Positions 15,150-28,333 of a stretch of 33,574 nt of DNA are shown here, in pieces (within the stretch, counting starts at the first letter, position 1; each line of letters starts with the position of its first letter). The position numbers were made by a program, and so were the translations under genes. Source of the DNA: an uncultured Coriobacteriia bacterium. GTDB lineage: Bacteria > Actinomycetota > Coriobacteriia > Anaerosomatales > PALSA-660. The stretch spans positions 1 through 33,574 of the forward strand of contig CAIKZH010000166.1 of the NCBI GenBank assembly GCA_903831865.1, written 5' to 3'. The notes under the pieces were generated by a model that saw only the letters and a program-made list of their open reading frames with translations, did not search any database and had not been told where the DNA came from.

Positions 15150-16576
15150 GACGGCCCCGGCTCGGCGCCCAGCTGGGGCTCGCCTTCGCCGCCGTCGCGG
15201 CGTTCACCGCGCTGCTCGCGACCATCGTGTTCGTGGTCAGCTGGCAGAGCTCGTTCGACGCGTACGTCCGCGAGCGTGTGCAGGGACAGGCGAAGGAGGA
15301 GGCGGGTCTTGCCAGCGTTGCGTTCCAGGGTAACGGCGCGTGGAGCGTGGCGGTGCTGGACTCGATGGTCAACTACGCTGAGAACTCGAATCTGCGTGTC
15401 CAACTCCTGGACACGCACGGTGTGATCATCGCCGACAGCGGTGTCACTCTGAAGACTCAGACCATCCCCGGTACGACTCAGATCCAGCTGTCTCCACAGG
15501 GCAACCCTTCCGCAAGCCAGGAGAGCACCGCCCCCATGCTGGAGCCGGTGATAACGGTACCGGTCTACTCTCTCGGCCTGAAGGTGGGGTCGGTTCGCGT
15601 CGCCCCTCTGTCGGCAGGATCCTTCCTCCTCGACTCCGACGTGCAGTTCCGCAGCGCGTCGACGCAGGGGCTCGCGCTCGCGACGGTCTTCGCCGTCATC
15701 CTCGCGAGCGCCGCGGGCATCCTCTACTCGCGCGTCTTCACCAAGCCGATCGACCGCGTCACGCAGACCGCCGCGGCCCTCCGGGGAGGCGTGCGTGAAG
15801 CCCGCACAGGCATGAGCGCCGAGGGGCCCGTCGGCGTACTGGGTCACACGCTCGACGAGATGGCCGATTCGATACAGGCGGAGCGCGAGTTCGAGCGCAG
15901 GCTCACAGCCGACGTCGCTCACGAGCTGCGCACGCCATTGCAGGCCATCCAGGCCACGGTCGAGGCGATGCAGGACGGTGTCGTGCCCGCCGACGGCGAG
16001 CACCTCGGCATCGTCCGCAACGAGACGGTGAGGCTGGCTCGTCTCGCTGACTCGATCCTCGAGTTGTCGCGGCTCGAGAATCGCAGCGTCCAGTTCCGGA
16101 GGTCCGAGATGGACCCCGCGGTGCCCCTTGATCGCGCGGTGGAGAGTCACCGCGCGCTGCTGGACTCGCTCGACCTGCAGCTGGAGACGGACATCGCTCC
16201 AGACGGGGTGGTCAACGGCGACACCGACCGCCTCACGCAGGCGTTCAGCAACCTCGTCAGCAACGCCGCGCGCTATACCCCCGAGGGCGGTCGGGTGACC
16301 GTCAGGCTCGTGCTGGAGCCGAAGATGGCTGTCGCCACGGTCTCGGACACGGGCATCGGCATCCCCGATGAGGAGCGCGAGCGCATCTTCACCCGATTCT
16401 GGCGCTCGGACGCGGCCCGGGAGAGGGCGCGCAGCGGCTTCGGGATAGGTCTCGCGGTGGTGCGAGAGATCGTCGAACAGCATGGCGGTTCCGTAGGGTT
16501 CAGGTCCAACGCCCCCGAGCCGGGGACGACTTTCGAGGTCCGCCTTCCACTGCTCAAGAGGCGGCTGCGCGTCTAG
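15146..16576 (+). CDS. Membrane sensor histidine kinase
   Basis: This is the partner kinase of the preceding regulator, 476 residues. TM1 spans about residues 8-32, an extracytoplasmic sensor region of about 140 residues follows, and TM2 spans about 176-194. A HAMP linker (SRVFTKPIDRVTQTAAALR) leads to the HisKA domain with the phospho-accepting His at about residue 259 in DVAHELRTPL. The ATPase domain carries the N box NLVSNAARYTPEGG, the G1 box SDTGIGIPDEE, an F box (FTRFWRSD) and the G2 box GFGIGLAVV. All catalytic boxes are intact. The sensor region gave no recognisable named domain. The following 247 nt are the pyr leader. Confidence 0.93.
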   Translation: MRRPRLGAQLGLAFAAVAAFTALLATIVFVVSWQSSFDAYVRERVQGQAKEEAGLASVAFQGNGAWSVAVLDSMVNYAENSNLRVQLLDTHGVIIADSGVTLKTQTIPGTTQIQLSPQGNPSASQESTAPMLEPVITVPVYSLGLKVGSVRVAPLSAGSFLLDSDVQFRSASTQGLALATVFAVILASAAGILYSRVFTKPIDRVTQTAAALRGGVREARTGMSAEGPVGVLGHTLDEMADSIQAEREFERRLTADVAHELRTPLQAIQATVEAMQDGVVPADGEHLGIVRNETVRLARLADSILELSRLENRSVQFRRSEMDPAVPLDRAVESHRALLDSLDLQLETDIAPDGVVNGDTDRLTQAFSNLVSNAARYTPEGGRVTVRLVLEPKMAVATVSDTGIGIPDEERERIFTRFWRSDAARERARSGFGIGLAVVREIVEQHGGSVGFRSNAPEPGTTFEVRLPLLKRRLRV

Positions 16577-16626
16577 CGCTGCGTGGTTGCCGCGCGAGTC
16601 CAGCCGCGTCTTCGGGTCCGTGCCTA

Positions 16627-17375
<749 letters not shown>

Positions 17376-17380
17376 GCCCC

Positions 17381-18316
17381 ATGCTCTCCTCGCGCCACGT
17401 CCTTTCGATCGCCGATCTCTCGGCGGACGACATCGCGAGGGTCCTGGAGACCGCCGAGTCCTTCGCCGAAGTGAACGAGCGCCGGATCAAGAAGCTGCCG
17501 ACGCTGCGAGGGCTCACGGTGATCAATCTCTTCCTCGAGCCGTCTACCCGCACTCGGACGAGCTTCGAGATCGCCGCGAAACGCCTGTCGGCGGACGCCA
17601 TCAACTTCTCTGCGTCCGCCTCGGCCACGGTGAAGGGCGAGTCACTGCGCGACACCGCTGCGACCCTCGGCGCGATGGCCTGCGATCTGGTCGTCATACG
17701 GCATCGTTTCGCGGGAGCCCCCCGGATGCTCGCCGATATGATGGACTGTTCCGTGGTGAACGGCGGCGACGGGATGCACGAGCATCCCACGCAGGCCCTG
17801 CTCGATCTCTACACGATCAGACAGCGGCTCGGGAAGCTCGAGGGCCTGCGTGTCGGGATCGTGGGCGACATCCTTCACTCGCGCGTCGCCGGCTCGCTCG
17901 TGAGAGCTCTTCGGATCGTCGGCGCGACCCCTGTGTTGATCGGACCCGCGACGCTCATGCCCTCGCGGCCGGACGTTCTTGGTGCCGACGTCGTTCTGGA
18001 CCTCGACGAGGTGCTGCCCTCCCTGGACGTCGCCTACATGCTGCGCGTCCAGAGCGAGCGCGCCTCCGGCATGCCGTTCCCGAGCGTGAGGGAGTACGCG
18101 GCGCTGTGGGGGATGAACGCCGCGCGGCTTGGCGCGCTGCCCTCGCACGGCATCGTGATGCACCCCGGACCGATGAACCGTGGCGTCGAGATCTCGGCCG
18201 ATGTCGCCGATGACACACGTTCACTCGTGCTCCAGCAGGTGGAGGCGGGCGTCGCGGTGAGGATGGCCGTCATGTATCTGCTCTTGGGAGGTGCGGACAG
18301 TGGCGCTGCTGCTTAG
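17381..18316 (+). CDS. pyrB: Aspartate carbamoyltransferase catalytic subunit PyrB
   Basis: PyrB joins carbamoyl phosphate and aspartate to carbamoyl aspartate. The 311-residue product shows the carbamoyl phosphate motif FLEPSTRTRTSFE, the 80s loop SATVKGESLRDT, GDGMHEHPTQALLDLYTI, and HPGPMNRGVEI near the end. No pyrI regulatory subunit gene is present, consistent with the unregulated trimer type controlled through PyrR. The ORF track starts at a GTG (17372) that would sit one base from GGGGGGAGG; the ATG at 17381 has that site 10 nt away and is preferred. The 3' end overlaps pyrC by 17 nt. Confidence 0.95.
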   Translation: MLSSRHVLSIADLSADDIARVLETAESFAEVNERRIKKLPTLRGLTVINLFLEPSTRTRTSFEIAAKRLSADAINFSASASATVKGESLRDTAATLGAMACDLVVIRHRFAGAPRMLADMMDCSVVNGGDGMHEHPTQALLDLYTIRQRLGKLEGLRVGIVGDILHSRVAGSLVRALRIVGATPVLIGPATLMPSRPDVLGADVVLDLDEVLPSLDVAYMLRVQSERASGMPFPSVREYAALWGMNAARLGALPSHGIVMHPGPMNRGVEISADVADDTRSLVLQQVEAGVAVRMAVMYLLLGGADSGAAA

Positions 18317-19592
18317 GCATGTCCGCGCGGTCGATCCCTCCGTGGGCCTTGACCAGGAGTGCGACATCGTCATCCGCGACGGGCGGATCGTGGAGATCGG
18401 GCAGGACCTCTCCATCCCGAAGGGCGAGACGGTGGAGTGCGCCGAGAAGGTGCTCCTCCCGGGGCTCGTCGACGCCCACACACACCTGAGACAGCCGGGC
18501 CGTGAGGACGAGGAGACCGTGGCGAGCGGGACTCGCGCGGCGGCGCACGGCGGCTTCACGGCCGTATGCGCCATGCCGAACACAGAGCCGGTGGCGGATC
18601 AGGGCGCCGCGGTGCGCGCGCTGCTCGAGCTCGCGGCGTCTGAGGGCGCGGTGCGCGTGCATCCCCTGGGCGCGATCACCGCGGGCCAGCGCGGCGAGTC
18701 GCTCGCGGAGATCGGCGACATGGTGGCGTCCGGGGCGATCGCCTTCTCCGACGATGGGCACGGGGTCCCCGAAGCTGGTCTCATGCGCCTTGCGATGGAC
18801 TACGTGAAGCGATTCGACGTACCGATCGTGAGCCACTGCGAGGATGCGACCCTGTCAGGCCGCGGCGTCGTGAACGAGGGCGTGGTCTCCACCCGGCTCG
18901 GCCTTCCGGGCTGGCCCGCCGCCGCCGAGGAGATACAGATCGCGCGAGACATCCGCCTCGCGGAGCTCACCGGATGCCGGCTGCATGTGGCGCATGTCTC
19001 GACCGGCCGTGGCGTCGATCTGGTGCGGCAGGGGAAGGCGCGTGGAGTGCGTGTGACGTGCGAGGTCACGCCGCACCATCTCTTCCTCACCGAGGACGAC
19101 CTCACGGAGTCCTATGACACGCACCTGAAGATGGATCCGCCGCTGCGCACTGCCGAAGACGCGGCAGCGCTGGTCGAGGGCCTGCTCGACGGGACGGTCG
19201 ACTGCATCGCGACGGATCATGCGCCACATGCGCCGCATGAGAAGGCTCTCGAGTTCGAGCTCGCGCCCTTCGGGACGACCGGGCTCGAGACCGCACTGCC
19301 CCTCGTCTGCACTCACCTGCTGGCGAGTGGGAGGGCCGATTGGGCGGATGTGGCGCGTTGGATGTGCCACGGCCCGCGCGAGGCGCTCGGGCTGCCGGCG
19401 GTCCGCATGGAGGTCGGATGCGTTGCGGATCTCACGATCGTCGACCCCGAAGCCAAGGTCGACGTCGCGCCGGACTACTTCTGCTCCAAGAGCCGCAACT
19501 CCGCGTTCCTCGGCACCCGGCTGCTGGGGCGCGCGACAGAGGTGCTCGTCGGCGGGTACTTCGCCCTGAGAAACGGTAAGGTGGTCGAGTGA
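18300..19592 (+). CDS. pyrC: Dihydroorotase PyrC (type I, Bacillus-like)
   Basis: PyrC cyclises carbamoyl aspartate to dihydroorotate. The 430-residue protein has the metal motif DAHTHLRQPG, the substrate motif AMPNTEP, SHCED and HVAHVS with metal-ligand His, and DCIATDHAPH with the catalytic Asp. At the position where E. coli-type enzymes carry a carboxylated Lys, this protein reads AFSDDG, the Asp form known from Bacillus and Aquifex dihydroorotases. The GTG at 18300 is 9 nt after GGGAGG; the track's GTG at 18291 lies on top of that site. Dihydroorotases of the Aquifex kind form a complex with PyrB, which would fit the overlapping genes. Confidence 0.94.
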   Translation: MALLLRHVRAVDPSVGLDQECDIVIRDGRIVEIGQDLSIPKGETVECAEKVLLPGLVDAHTHLRQPGREDEETVASGTRAAAHGGFTAVCAMPNTEPVADQGAAVRALLELAASEGAVRVHPLGAITAGQRGESLAEIGDMVASGAIAFSDDGHGVPEAGLMRLAMDYVKRFDVPIVSHCEDATLSGRGVVNEGVVSTRLGLPGWPAAAEEIQIARDIRLAELTGCRLHVAHVSTGRGVDLVRQGKARGVRVTCEVTPHHLFLTEDDLTESYDTHLKMDPPLRTAEDAAALVEGLLDGTVDCIATDHAPHAPHEKALEFELAPFGTTGLETALPLVCTHLLASGRADWADVARWMCHGPREALGLPAVRMEVGCVADLTIVDPEAKVDVAPDYFCSKSRNSAFLGTRLLGRATEVLVGGYFALRNGKVVE

Positions 19593-19638
19593 CGCCCGCG
19601 TCCGCGGCGTCGAGGCGGCGCGGGTGTCAGGAGGCGAA

Positions 19639-20940
19639 GTGACCAACCGGATGCGTGCGCTGCTCGCCCTCGAGGACGGGACGACGTTCCCCGGACTCTC
19701 GTGCGGAGCAGAGGGCGAGACGGCCGGCGAAGTGGTCTTCAACACGTCGCTCGCCGGGTACCAGGAAGTGTTCACGGACCCGAGCTACGCGGGACAGATC
19801 GTCACGATGACCTCGCCCCATATCGGCGTCTACGGGGTCAACGGCGCGGACATGGAATCGCGCGCGTCCTTCGTGCGGGGCGTCGTGGTCCGCGAGATGT
19901 GCCACGCCCCTTCGTCGTGGCGTTCCGAGGGTTCAGTGCCCGACTTCCTGACCTCTCAGGGCGTCGTGGCCATCGAGGGTGTGGACACGCGGCGGCTCAC
20001 CCGCCACCTGCGCGAGCGAGGGGTGATGCGGGCGGTCATCTCGACCAGTGACCTGGACGCGGCCTCGCTGGTCGCGAAGGCGCAGGCGTCCGCAGGGCTG
20101 GTCGGTCGCGATCTCGTGCGCGAGGTGGCCGTGCCCGCCGCCTTCGAGTGGGGGAGCGAGGACCCCACCGGATGCCTGCCGATCGACACCGGCGTTCTGC
20201 CGGTGCAGCCTCGCTACCGCGTGGTGGCGTTCGACTCGGGTATCAAGTTCAACATCCTTCGTCGCCTCTCCGAGGCCGACTGCGGCGTAGCCGTGGTCCC
20301 GCCGACGACCTCGGCCACCGAGGTGCTGGAGATGGATTGCGACGGCGTCTTCCTGGCCAACGGTCCTGGCGATCCCGCGGCAGTCGGATATCTGAGCGAG
20401 ACTGTGCGCGAGCTGCTCGGAGTGCGCCCGGTGTTCGGGATATGCCTGGGCCACCAGATCCTCGGGCTTGCGCTCGGCGCCTCCACCTTCAAGCTCAAGT
20501 ACGGTCACCGGGGCGGCAATCAGCCGGTGATGAACCTGCTCACCGGACAGGTGGAGATCACGAGCCAGAACCACGGCTTCTGCGTGGACCTCTCCTCCAT
20601 CGGCCCGCTCGACCAGGGACGCAGCGCGGGGCTGGACCACGACGTCAGCGATCTGGGCGCCTGGGTGAGGGCCGGCGTCGCTCCGGTCGTGACAAGCGAG
20701 CGGTTCGGGCCGGTGCAGGTGACGCACGTGAACCTGAACGACATGACGGTGGAGGGGCTGCGGGCGCTCGACCACAGGGCCTTCTCGATCCAATATCACC
20801 CCGAGGCGGCTCCGGGTCCGCACGACGCGCGCTACCTGTTCGGTGCCTTCACCGCTCTCATGGACGGCCGGGACGACTACCTGTCCGCCTCGGACCCGCG
20901 GTTCGTGACCGGCGCCCTGCGAGGGAAGGGAACGCAATGA
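19639..20940 (+). CDS. carA: Carbamoyl phosphate synthase small (glutaminase) subunit CarA
   Basis: CarA hydrolyses glutamine and passes ammonia to CarB. The 433-residue protein has the N-terminal CPSase small-subunit domain (VVFNTSLAGYQEVFTDPSYAG, SPHIGVYGVN) and a C-terminal class I glutaminase domain. The nucleophilic Cys is in GICLGHQILGLALG, and the His/Glu pair in QYHPEAAPGPHD. At 433 residues it is longer than the usual 360-390, with extra sequence in the middle of both domains. GTG 19639 follows AGGAGG closely and is preferred over 19624. The 3' end overlaps the universal stress gene (ATGA), which separates carA from carB. Confidence 0.93.
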   Translation: MTNRMRALLALEDGTTFPGLSCGAEGETAGEVVFNTSLAGYQEVFTDPSYAGQIVTMTSPHIGVYGVNGADMESRASFVRGVVVREMCHAPSSWRSEGSVPDFLTSQGVVAIEGVDTRRLTRHLRERGVMRAVISTSDLDAASLVAKAQASAGLVGRDLVREVAVPAAFEWGSEDPTGCLPIDTGVLPVQPRYRVVAFDSGIKFNILRRLSEADCGVAVVPPTTSATEVLEMDCDGVFLANGPGDPAAVGYLSETVRELLGVRPVFGICLGHQILGLALGASTFKLKYGHRGGNQPVMNLLTGQVEITSQNHGFCVDLSSIGPLDQGRSAGLDHDVSDLGAWVRAGVAPVVTSERFGPVQVTHVNLNDMTVEGLRALDHRAFSIQYHPEAAPGPHDARYLFGAFTALMDGRDDYLSASDPRFVTGALRGKGTQ

Positions 20941-21782
20941 TCCGCTCGGTGATGTTGCCCCTGGACTTCACGCGCGACTCCGGGCTGGCCCTGCACTTCT
21001 GCAGCGGCCTGGTCGATCTCGGCGTGCGCCGGGTGGTCGTGTGCCACGTCATCGACGCGACCGGGCTCGAGGGCCCGGTGATCGCGGCCAAGGTGGACCA
21101 GGTCCGCCAGGAGATCCGGGCCGTGGTCGCGCCTCTCGCTGACGCAGGGCTCGACGTGGAGGTCCGCCTGCCGACGGGCGCCCTCGATCGCGAGCTGGTG
21201 GCGGTCGCGGCCGAGTCGCGCGTCGATGCCATCGTCTGCAGCACGGCCGGCAAGACGGTCGCCGACCAGCTCCTTCTGGGGTCGATCTCCGAGTTCCTGG
21301 TCCGCACTGTCGGTGTCCCCTCGATCACCGTGCGCCAGGAACTGCTGCGCAATGCGGGCGACCCCGCGGACCTCGCGCGGCGGTTCGCGAAGTGCCTGCT
21401 CGTTCCGACCGACTTCTCGGGGACCGCGACGCGGGCGTTCGACTGCGCGCTCGCGCTGCCTCCCAAGGCCGTGGGATCGATACGGTTGCTGCACGTGCTG
21501 CCCCGCTCCGAGGCTCCCGCGCGGGCGAAGCGGGACGAGGACGGCGCGAGCTACGAGCTGCGTGACATCGCCGCGGTGGCCAAGGAGCATGGGCTCACGG
21601 CAGTGCCCGTGCTGGGCCATGGAGAGCCGGAGCGCGCGATCATGGCCGAGATCGACGAGTCGAGGGTCACCGGCGTCGTGATCGGCACCCATGGACGAAG
21701 CCCCTTCGAGGAGGCGTTCCTGGGCTCCGTCTCGATGACGCTGCTCAGGCAGGCGTCCTGCCCCGTCATGATCGTGCCCTGA
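20937..21782 (+). CDS. Tandem universal stress protein (two UspA domains) inside the pyr operon
   Basis: The ORF track hides this gene in a longer open frame (20148-21782). Its ATG at 20937 overlaps the carA stop. The 281-residue protein has two UspA folds, about 1-138 and 147-281. The second carries the full ATP-binding pattern G-2x-G-9x-G-S as [15 protein letters not shown], then SCPVMIVP. In the first, the leading Gly is Ser ([15 protein letters not shown]), so nucleotide binding there may be weaker. Each repeat opens with an LPLDF- or VPTDF-type strand. USP proteins bind ATP or other nucleotides and aid stress survival; a role in pyrimidine synthesis is not established. carB follows after 50 nt. 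Confidence 0.9.
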   Translation: MIRSVMLPLDFTRDSGLALHFCSGLVDLGVRRVVVCHVIDATGLEGPVIAAKVDQVRQEIRAVVAPLADAGLDVEVRLPTGALDRELVAVAAESRVDAIVCSTAGKTVADQLLLGSISEFLVRTVGVPSITVRQELLRNAGDPADLARRFAKCLLVPTDFSGTATRAFDCALALPPKAVGSIRLLHVLPRSEAPARAKRDEDGASYELRDIAAVAKEHGLTAVPVLGHGEPERAIMAEIDESRVTGVVIGTHGRSPFEEAFLGSVSMTLLRQASCPVMIVP

Positions 21783-21832
21783 GCTGGGTCCGAACCTCCG
21801 CCGTCCGCCCTCAGGCCCGAAGAAGGAGCATC

Positions 21833-25098
<3,266 letters not shown>

Positions 25099-25102
<4 letters not shown>

Positions 25103-25914
25103 GGACGAAGCCGGAGAGGGCCCATCCGGTCCTCGAGAGGGTGGCGGTCGTGGCCAACGACCGTGTGACCGAGGGCGTCGGGCTGCTGCGGCTGCGTGCC
25201 CCGCGCATTGCGGCGACCGTGCACTCGGGACAGTTCATCCACCTGCGGATCGCTGTCGGCGCCGACTTCATCCTGCGGCGCCCCTTCGCCGTCCACCGAC
25301 GCGACGGCGATGTCATCGAGGTGCTCTATCGCGTCGCCGGTCGAGGGACGCACGACCTCGAGACGAAGCGCACCGGCCAGGAGATGGACGCGATCGGACC
25401 TCTCGGACGAGGCTGGGAGCCCGGTGAGGTCTCGAGCGCCCTGCTGGTGGCGGGCGGCATCGGCGCCGCCCCTCTCGGAATGCTCGCCGAAGACCTCGCG
25501 GCGCGCGGCGTGGCCGTGAGCGTGGCGCTCGGCGCGCCGAGCGGGGAGCGCCTTGTGGCACGCGGTCTCTTCGAACGAGTGGCTCGCCGGGTCGGCGTCG
25601 TCACCGAGGACGGCAGCGAGGGGGAGACAGGCCTCGTGACCCTGCTGACCGCGCGCTGGCTCGAGCAGGAGACCTTCGACGTGATATGCGCATGCGGCCC
25701 GGAGGGAATGGCCCGAGCGGTCGCAGAGCAGGCGCGCTTCGCGCGCGTTCCGTGCCTGGTGTCCCTCGAGCGGCTGATGGCGTGTGGAGTGGGCGTGTGT
25801 CTCTCGTGCGTGGTCTCGACGACCCACGGTCTCAAGAAGGCCTGCAAGCATGGACCGGTCTTCGACGCGGAGGAGGTGGTGTGGGATGCCTCCGAGTCCC
25901 CGCAGCGTGCCTGA
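25099..25914 (+). CDS. pyrK: Dihydroorotate dehydrogenase B electron-transfer subunit PyrK
   Basis: PyrK carries FAD and a [2Fe-2S] cluster and passes electrons from PyrD to NAD+. The 271-residue protein has the FAD-binding RRPFAVHR stretch, a pyridine-nucleotide domain ([16 protein letters not shown]), CGPEGM, and the C-terminal cluster motif CGVGVCLSC followed by a fourth Cys in [10 protein letters not shown]. The ORF track starts far upstream inside carB; the GTG at 25099 overlapping the carB stop is the operon-consistent start. The pyrD start lies 29 nt inside its 3' end. Its presence shows that the downstream PyrD is the NAD-dependent class 1B enzyme. Confidence 0.94.
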
Positions 25915-26854
25915 GGGCATGCGGCCCTCGACCGGCGCCGCCTCGGTCGACATGACGGTCCAGCTCGCGGGACTCACGCTGCGCTCCCCGGTCATGACCG
26001 CTTCGGGGACCTTCGCCTCGGGACACGAGTACGCGGAGTTCGTCGAACTGGAGCGCCTTGGGGCGATCGTGACCAAGGGCGTCTCTCTGGAGCCGTGGCC
26101 GGGCAACGACTCGCCAAGGATCGCCGAGACGCCGAGCGGCATGCTCAACTCGATCGGGCTGCAGAACCAGGGCGTCGAGAAGTTCTGCGAGAAGCAGCTC
26201 GCCCGACTGGGAGGCGTGGACGTCCCGGTGATCGTGAACGTGTCCGGCCATTCCATCGCGGAATACGCGGCCGTGGTCGAGCGTCTCGAGCAGGAGCCCG
26301 GCGTCGCGGGCTACGAGGTCAACATCTCGTGCCCGAACGTGGACGAGGGCGGGATGGCCTTTGGCGTCGGGTGCACGCCCGCTGCGGCCGTGACCCGGGC
26401 CGTGCGCGATGTCACTTCGCGCCCGCTGATCGTGAAGCTGTCGCCCAACGTCACCGACATCGCCGAGATCGCGCGGGCTGTGGAGGCCGAGGGCGCGGAC
26501 GCCGTCTCCCTCATCAACACGCTTCTGGGGATGGCGATCGACCCGGAGACGCGCAGGCCGCGCCTCGCGCGCGTCGTCGGCGGGCTCTCGGGGCCGGCCA
26601 TCAGGCCGGTCGCTCTGCGGATGGTGTGGCAGGTGGCGCAGGCCGTCGCGCTGCCCGTCGTGGGCATGGGCGGCATCATGACGGGCGAGGACGCCGTCGA
26701 GTTCATGCTGGCCGGTGCGGCGGCGGTGGCGGTCGGCACCGCGAACTTCGTCGACCCGACATCGACCCGACGGGTCACCGACGGTCTCCGGGAGTACTGC
26801 GTCCGGCACGGCGTGCCCCGTGTCCGCGATCTCACCGGGGCGATGGACCAGTGA
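25886..26854 (+). CDS. pyrD: Dihydroorotate dehydrogenase class 1B catalytic subunit PyrD
   Basis: PyrD oxidises dihydroorotate to orotate with FMN. The 322-residue cytosolic protein has no membrane anchor. Motifs include [53 protein letters not shown] with the active-site Cys typical of class 1 enzymes, and the FMN phosphate site [19 protein letters not shown]. The track start at 25784 lies deep in pyrK. ATG 25886 follows GGAGGTGG and leaves a short N-terminal extension; a later ATG (25919 region) is possible. The stop overlaps pyrF (GTGA). Confidence 0.94.
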   Translation: MPPSPRSVPEGMRPSTGAASVDMTVQLAGLTLRSPVMTASGTFASGHEYAEFVELERLGAIVTKGVSLEPWPGNDSPRIAETPSGMLNSIGLQNQGVEKFCEKQLARLGGVDVPVIVNVSGHSIAEYAAVVERLEQEPGVAGYEVNISCPNVDEGGMAFGVGCTPAAAVTRAVRDVTSRPLIVKLSPNVTDIAEIARAVEAEGADAVSLINTLLGMAIDPETRRPRLARVVGGLSGPAIRPVALRMVWQVAQAVALPVVGMGGIMTGEDAVEFMLAGAAAVAVGTANFVDPTSTRRVTDGLREYCVRHGVPRVRDLTGAMDQ

Positions 26855-27585
26855 GCGCCCCGGTGCGCGAGCGCGTGATCGTGGCGCTCGATCAGCCGGA
26901 TGCGGCTGCCGCGCTGGCGTGTGCGAGTGCGCTGAGGGGCCGCGTGCGCTGGGTGAAGGTGGGCATGACGCTCTTCTACGCCGAGGGACCGGTCATCATC
27001 GCGGCGGTCCGCGATCTCGGCTTCGACGTCTTCCTCGACCTGAAGCTGCACGATATACCTCACCAGGTGGAGCGAGCGGCGCGAGCGCTCGGTGCCCTCG
27101 GTGTGGGGATGCTGACGGTGCACGCCTCGGGAGGCGAGGCGATGGTCCGTGCGGCGGTGGATGGCGCGCGCGAAGGAGCCTCGGCGGCAGGCGTCGCCTC
27201 TCCCGCCGTGCTCGCCGTCACCGTGCTGACCAGTCTCGACGCACGGATGCTGGAGTCGCTGGGCGTCTGTCGGGGGCTTGACGAGCAGGTCGACGCTCTG
27301 GCCAGACTGGCGAGTTCGGCGCGTGCCGCCGGCGTGGTGTGCTCGCCGCGTGAGGCCGCCGCCATGCGTTCGATGCTTGGGGCGCGGGCCCTCGTCGTCA
27401 CGCCGGGAGTGCGACCCGGCGATGGGGGCCACGGGGACCAGGCGCGTGTCGCCACGCCCGCCGCGGCCCTGGCAGCCGGGGCTTCGCACATCGTGATCGG
27501 GCGCCCGGTGACCGAGGCGCCCGATCCCGCCCTTGCCCTCGAGCGCATCATCGAGCAGATCGAGTCCGCAGGTCAGGATGCCTGA
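26851..27585 (+). CDS. pyrF: Orotidine 5'-phosphate decarboxylase PyrF
   Basis: PyrF converts OMP to UMP. The 244-residue protein is the short barrel type, not the longer actinomycete form. It shows IVALDQPD at the first strand, [14 protein letters not shown], the catalytic [11 protein letters not shown] (D-x-K-x-x-D), VHASGGEAM, and the phosphate gripper [17 protein letters not shown]...[11 protein letters not shown]. The ORF track merges it with an upstream frame (26095). GTG 26851 overlaps the pyrD stop. Its stop codon lies inside a perfect 12-bp tandem duplication. Confidence 0.94.
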   Translation: MSAPVRERVIVALDQPDAAAALACASALRGRVRWVKVGMTLFYAEGPVIIAAVRDLGFDVFLDLKLHDIPHQVERAARALGALGVGMLTVHASGGEAMVRAAVDGAREGASAAGVASPAVLAVTVLTSLDARMLESLGVCRGLDEQVDALARLASSARAAGVVCSPREAAAMRSMLGARALVVTPGVRPGDGGHGDQARVATPAAALAAGASHIVIGRPVTEAPDPALALERIIEQIESAGQDA

Positions 27586-27597
27586 CAGGATGCCTGA
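27574..27597. repeat. 12-bp perfect tandem duplication at the pyrF stop
   Basis: CAGGATGCCTGA occurs twice in direct succession (27574-27585 and 27586-27597). The first copy holds the last codons and the stop of pyrF (Q-D-A-stop); the second spaces pyrF from the pyrE ribosome site. It looks like a slippage duplication that left both genes intact. Confidence 0.85.
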
Positions 27598-27616
27598 ACA
27601 CCAGCGAGAGGAACCC

Positions 27617-28198
27617 ATGAGTCCGTCCATGACACCCGAGGAGGTCCTTGCGGCGCTGGAAGAGGCCGGTGCCGTCCTGCGCGGTCACTTCCGGCTCACG
27701 TCGGGGCGCCACTCCGATCGATATGTGCAGTGCGCGCGGATCCTCGAGGACCCGGCGCTCGTGTCGAGACTCGCCGACGCGATGGTCGCGGCCGTGGAGG
27801 AAGAGCGGATCGACATGGTCGCGGCGCCCGCGGTGGGCGCGGTCATCATCGGGTTCGCGGTGGCCCGGTCGCTCGGCGTCCGGTTCGTCTTCACCGAGCG
27901 CCAGGCGGGCGTGATGACCCTCAGGCGCGGGTTCGTGGTTCCCGAGGGAGCCCGCGTGCTGGTGGTCGAGGACGTGGTCACGACGGGGGGGAGCGTCGCC
28001 GAGGTGGTGGAGTTGGTGCGTGCCGCGGGTGGCGTCCCCGTAGCCGTGGCCAGCATCATCGACCGCGGCGGCCTGAAGGCGTTCGACGTGCCCCTGCACG
28101 CGCTGCTGGCTCTTCCCGTGGAGTCGTGGGACGCGGACCGCTGCGAGCTGTGCGCTGCAGGCAGCCCGATCCTCTCGCCCGGCAGTCGCGCGCTGTGA
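27617..28198 (+). CDS. pyrE: Orotate phosphoribosyltransferase PyrE
   Basis: PyrE adds the ribose phosphate of PRPP to orotate to give OMP. The 193-residue product has GHFRLTSGRHSDRYVQCARI at the N-terminus (orotate site), the catalytic-loop sequence VFTERQAGVMTLRRGF, and the PRPP-binding motif VLVVEDVVTTGGSVAEVVEL. The track start (27533) lies in pyrF; ATG 27617 with AGAGGA upstream is preferred and gives the usual length. It is the last gene of the pyr operon; no clear terminator hairpin follows before the next promoter. Confidence 0.95.
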   Translation: MSPSMTPEEVLAALEEAGAVLRGHFRLTSGRHSDRYVQCARILEDPALVSRLADAMVAAVEEERIDMVAAPAVGAVIIGFAVARSLGVRFVFTERQAGVMTLRRGFVVPEGARVLVVEDVVTTGGSVAEVVELVRAAGGVPVAVASIIDRGGLKAFDVPLHALLALPVESWDADRCELCAAGSPILSPGSRAL

Positions 28199-28209
28199 GG
28201 TAAATACAG

Positions 28210-28238
28210 TTGGCTTAGATGCGGCCAGCGCGTAGTAT
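28210..28238 (+). promoter_or_regulatory. Promoter of mihF-gmk-rpoZ
   Basis: TTGGCT (28210-28215), a 17-nt spacer and TAGTAT (28233-28238) stand in an AT-rich island (TAAATACAGTTGGCTTAGAT) after pyrE. The predicted start near 28245 leaves a leader of about 90 nt containing two small stems (CACGC/GCGTG, and GGGCG-GTGA-CGCCC). It separates the pyr operon from the next transcription unit. Confidence 0.65.
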
Positions 28239-28333
28239 CGGAACACGCTCACCTGCGTGACGTCGGGGCGGTGACGCCCGCGGGTGTCTTGAGAGGCTCC
28301 GCCGCGCTTGTGGTCCAGGACGAGGAGGAACCG

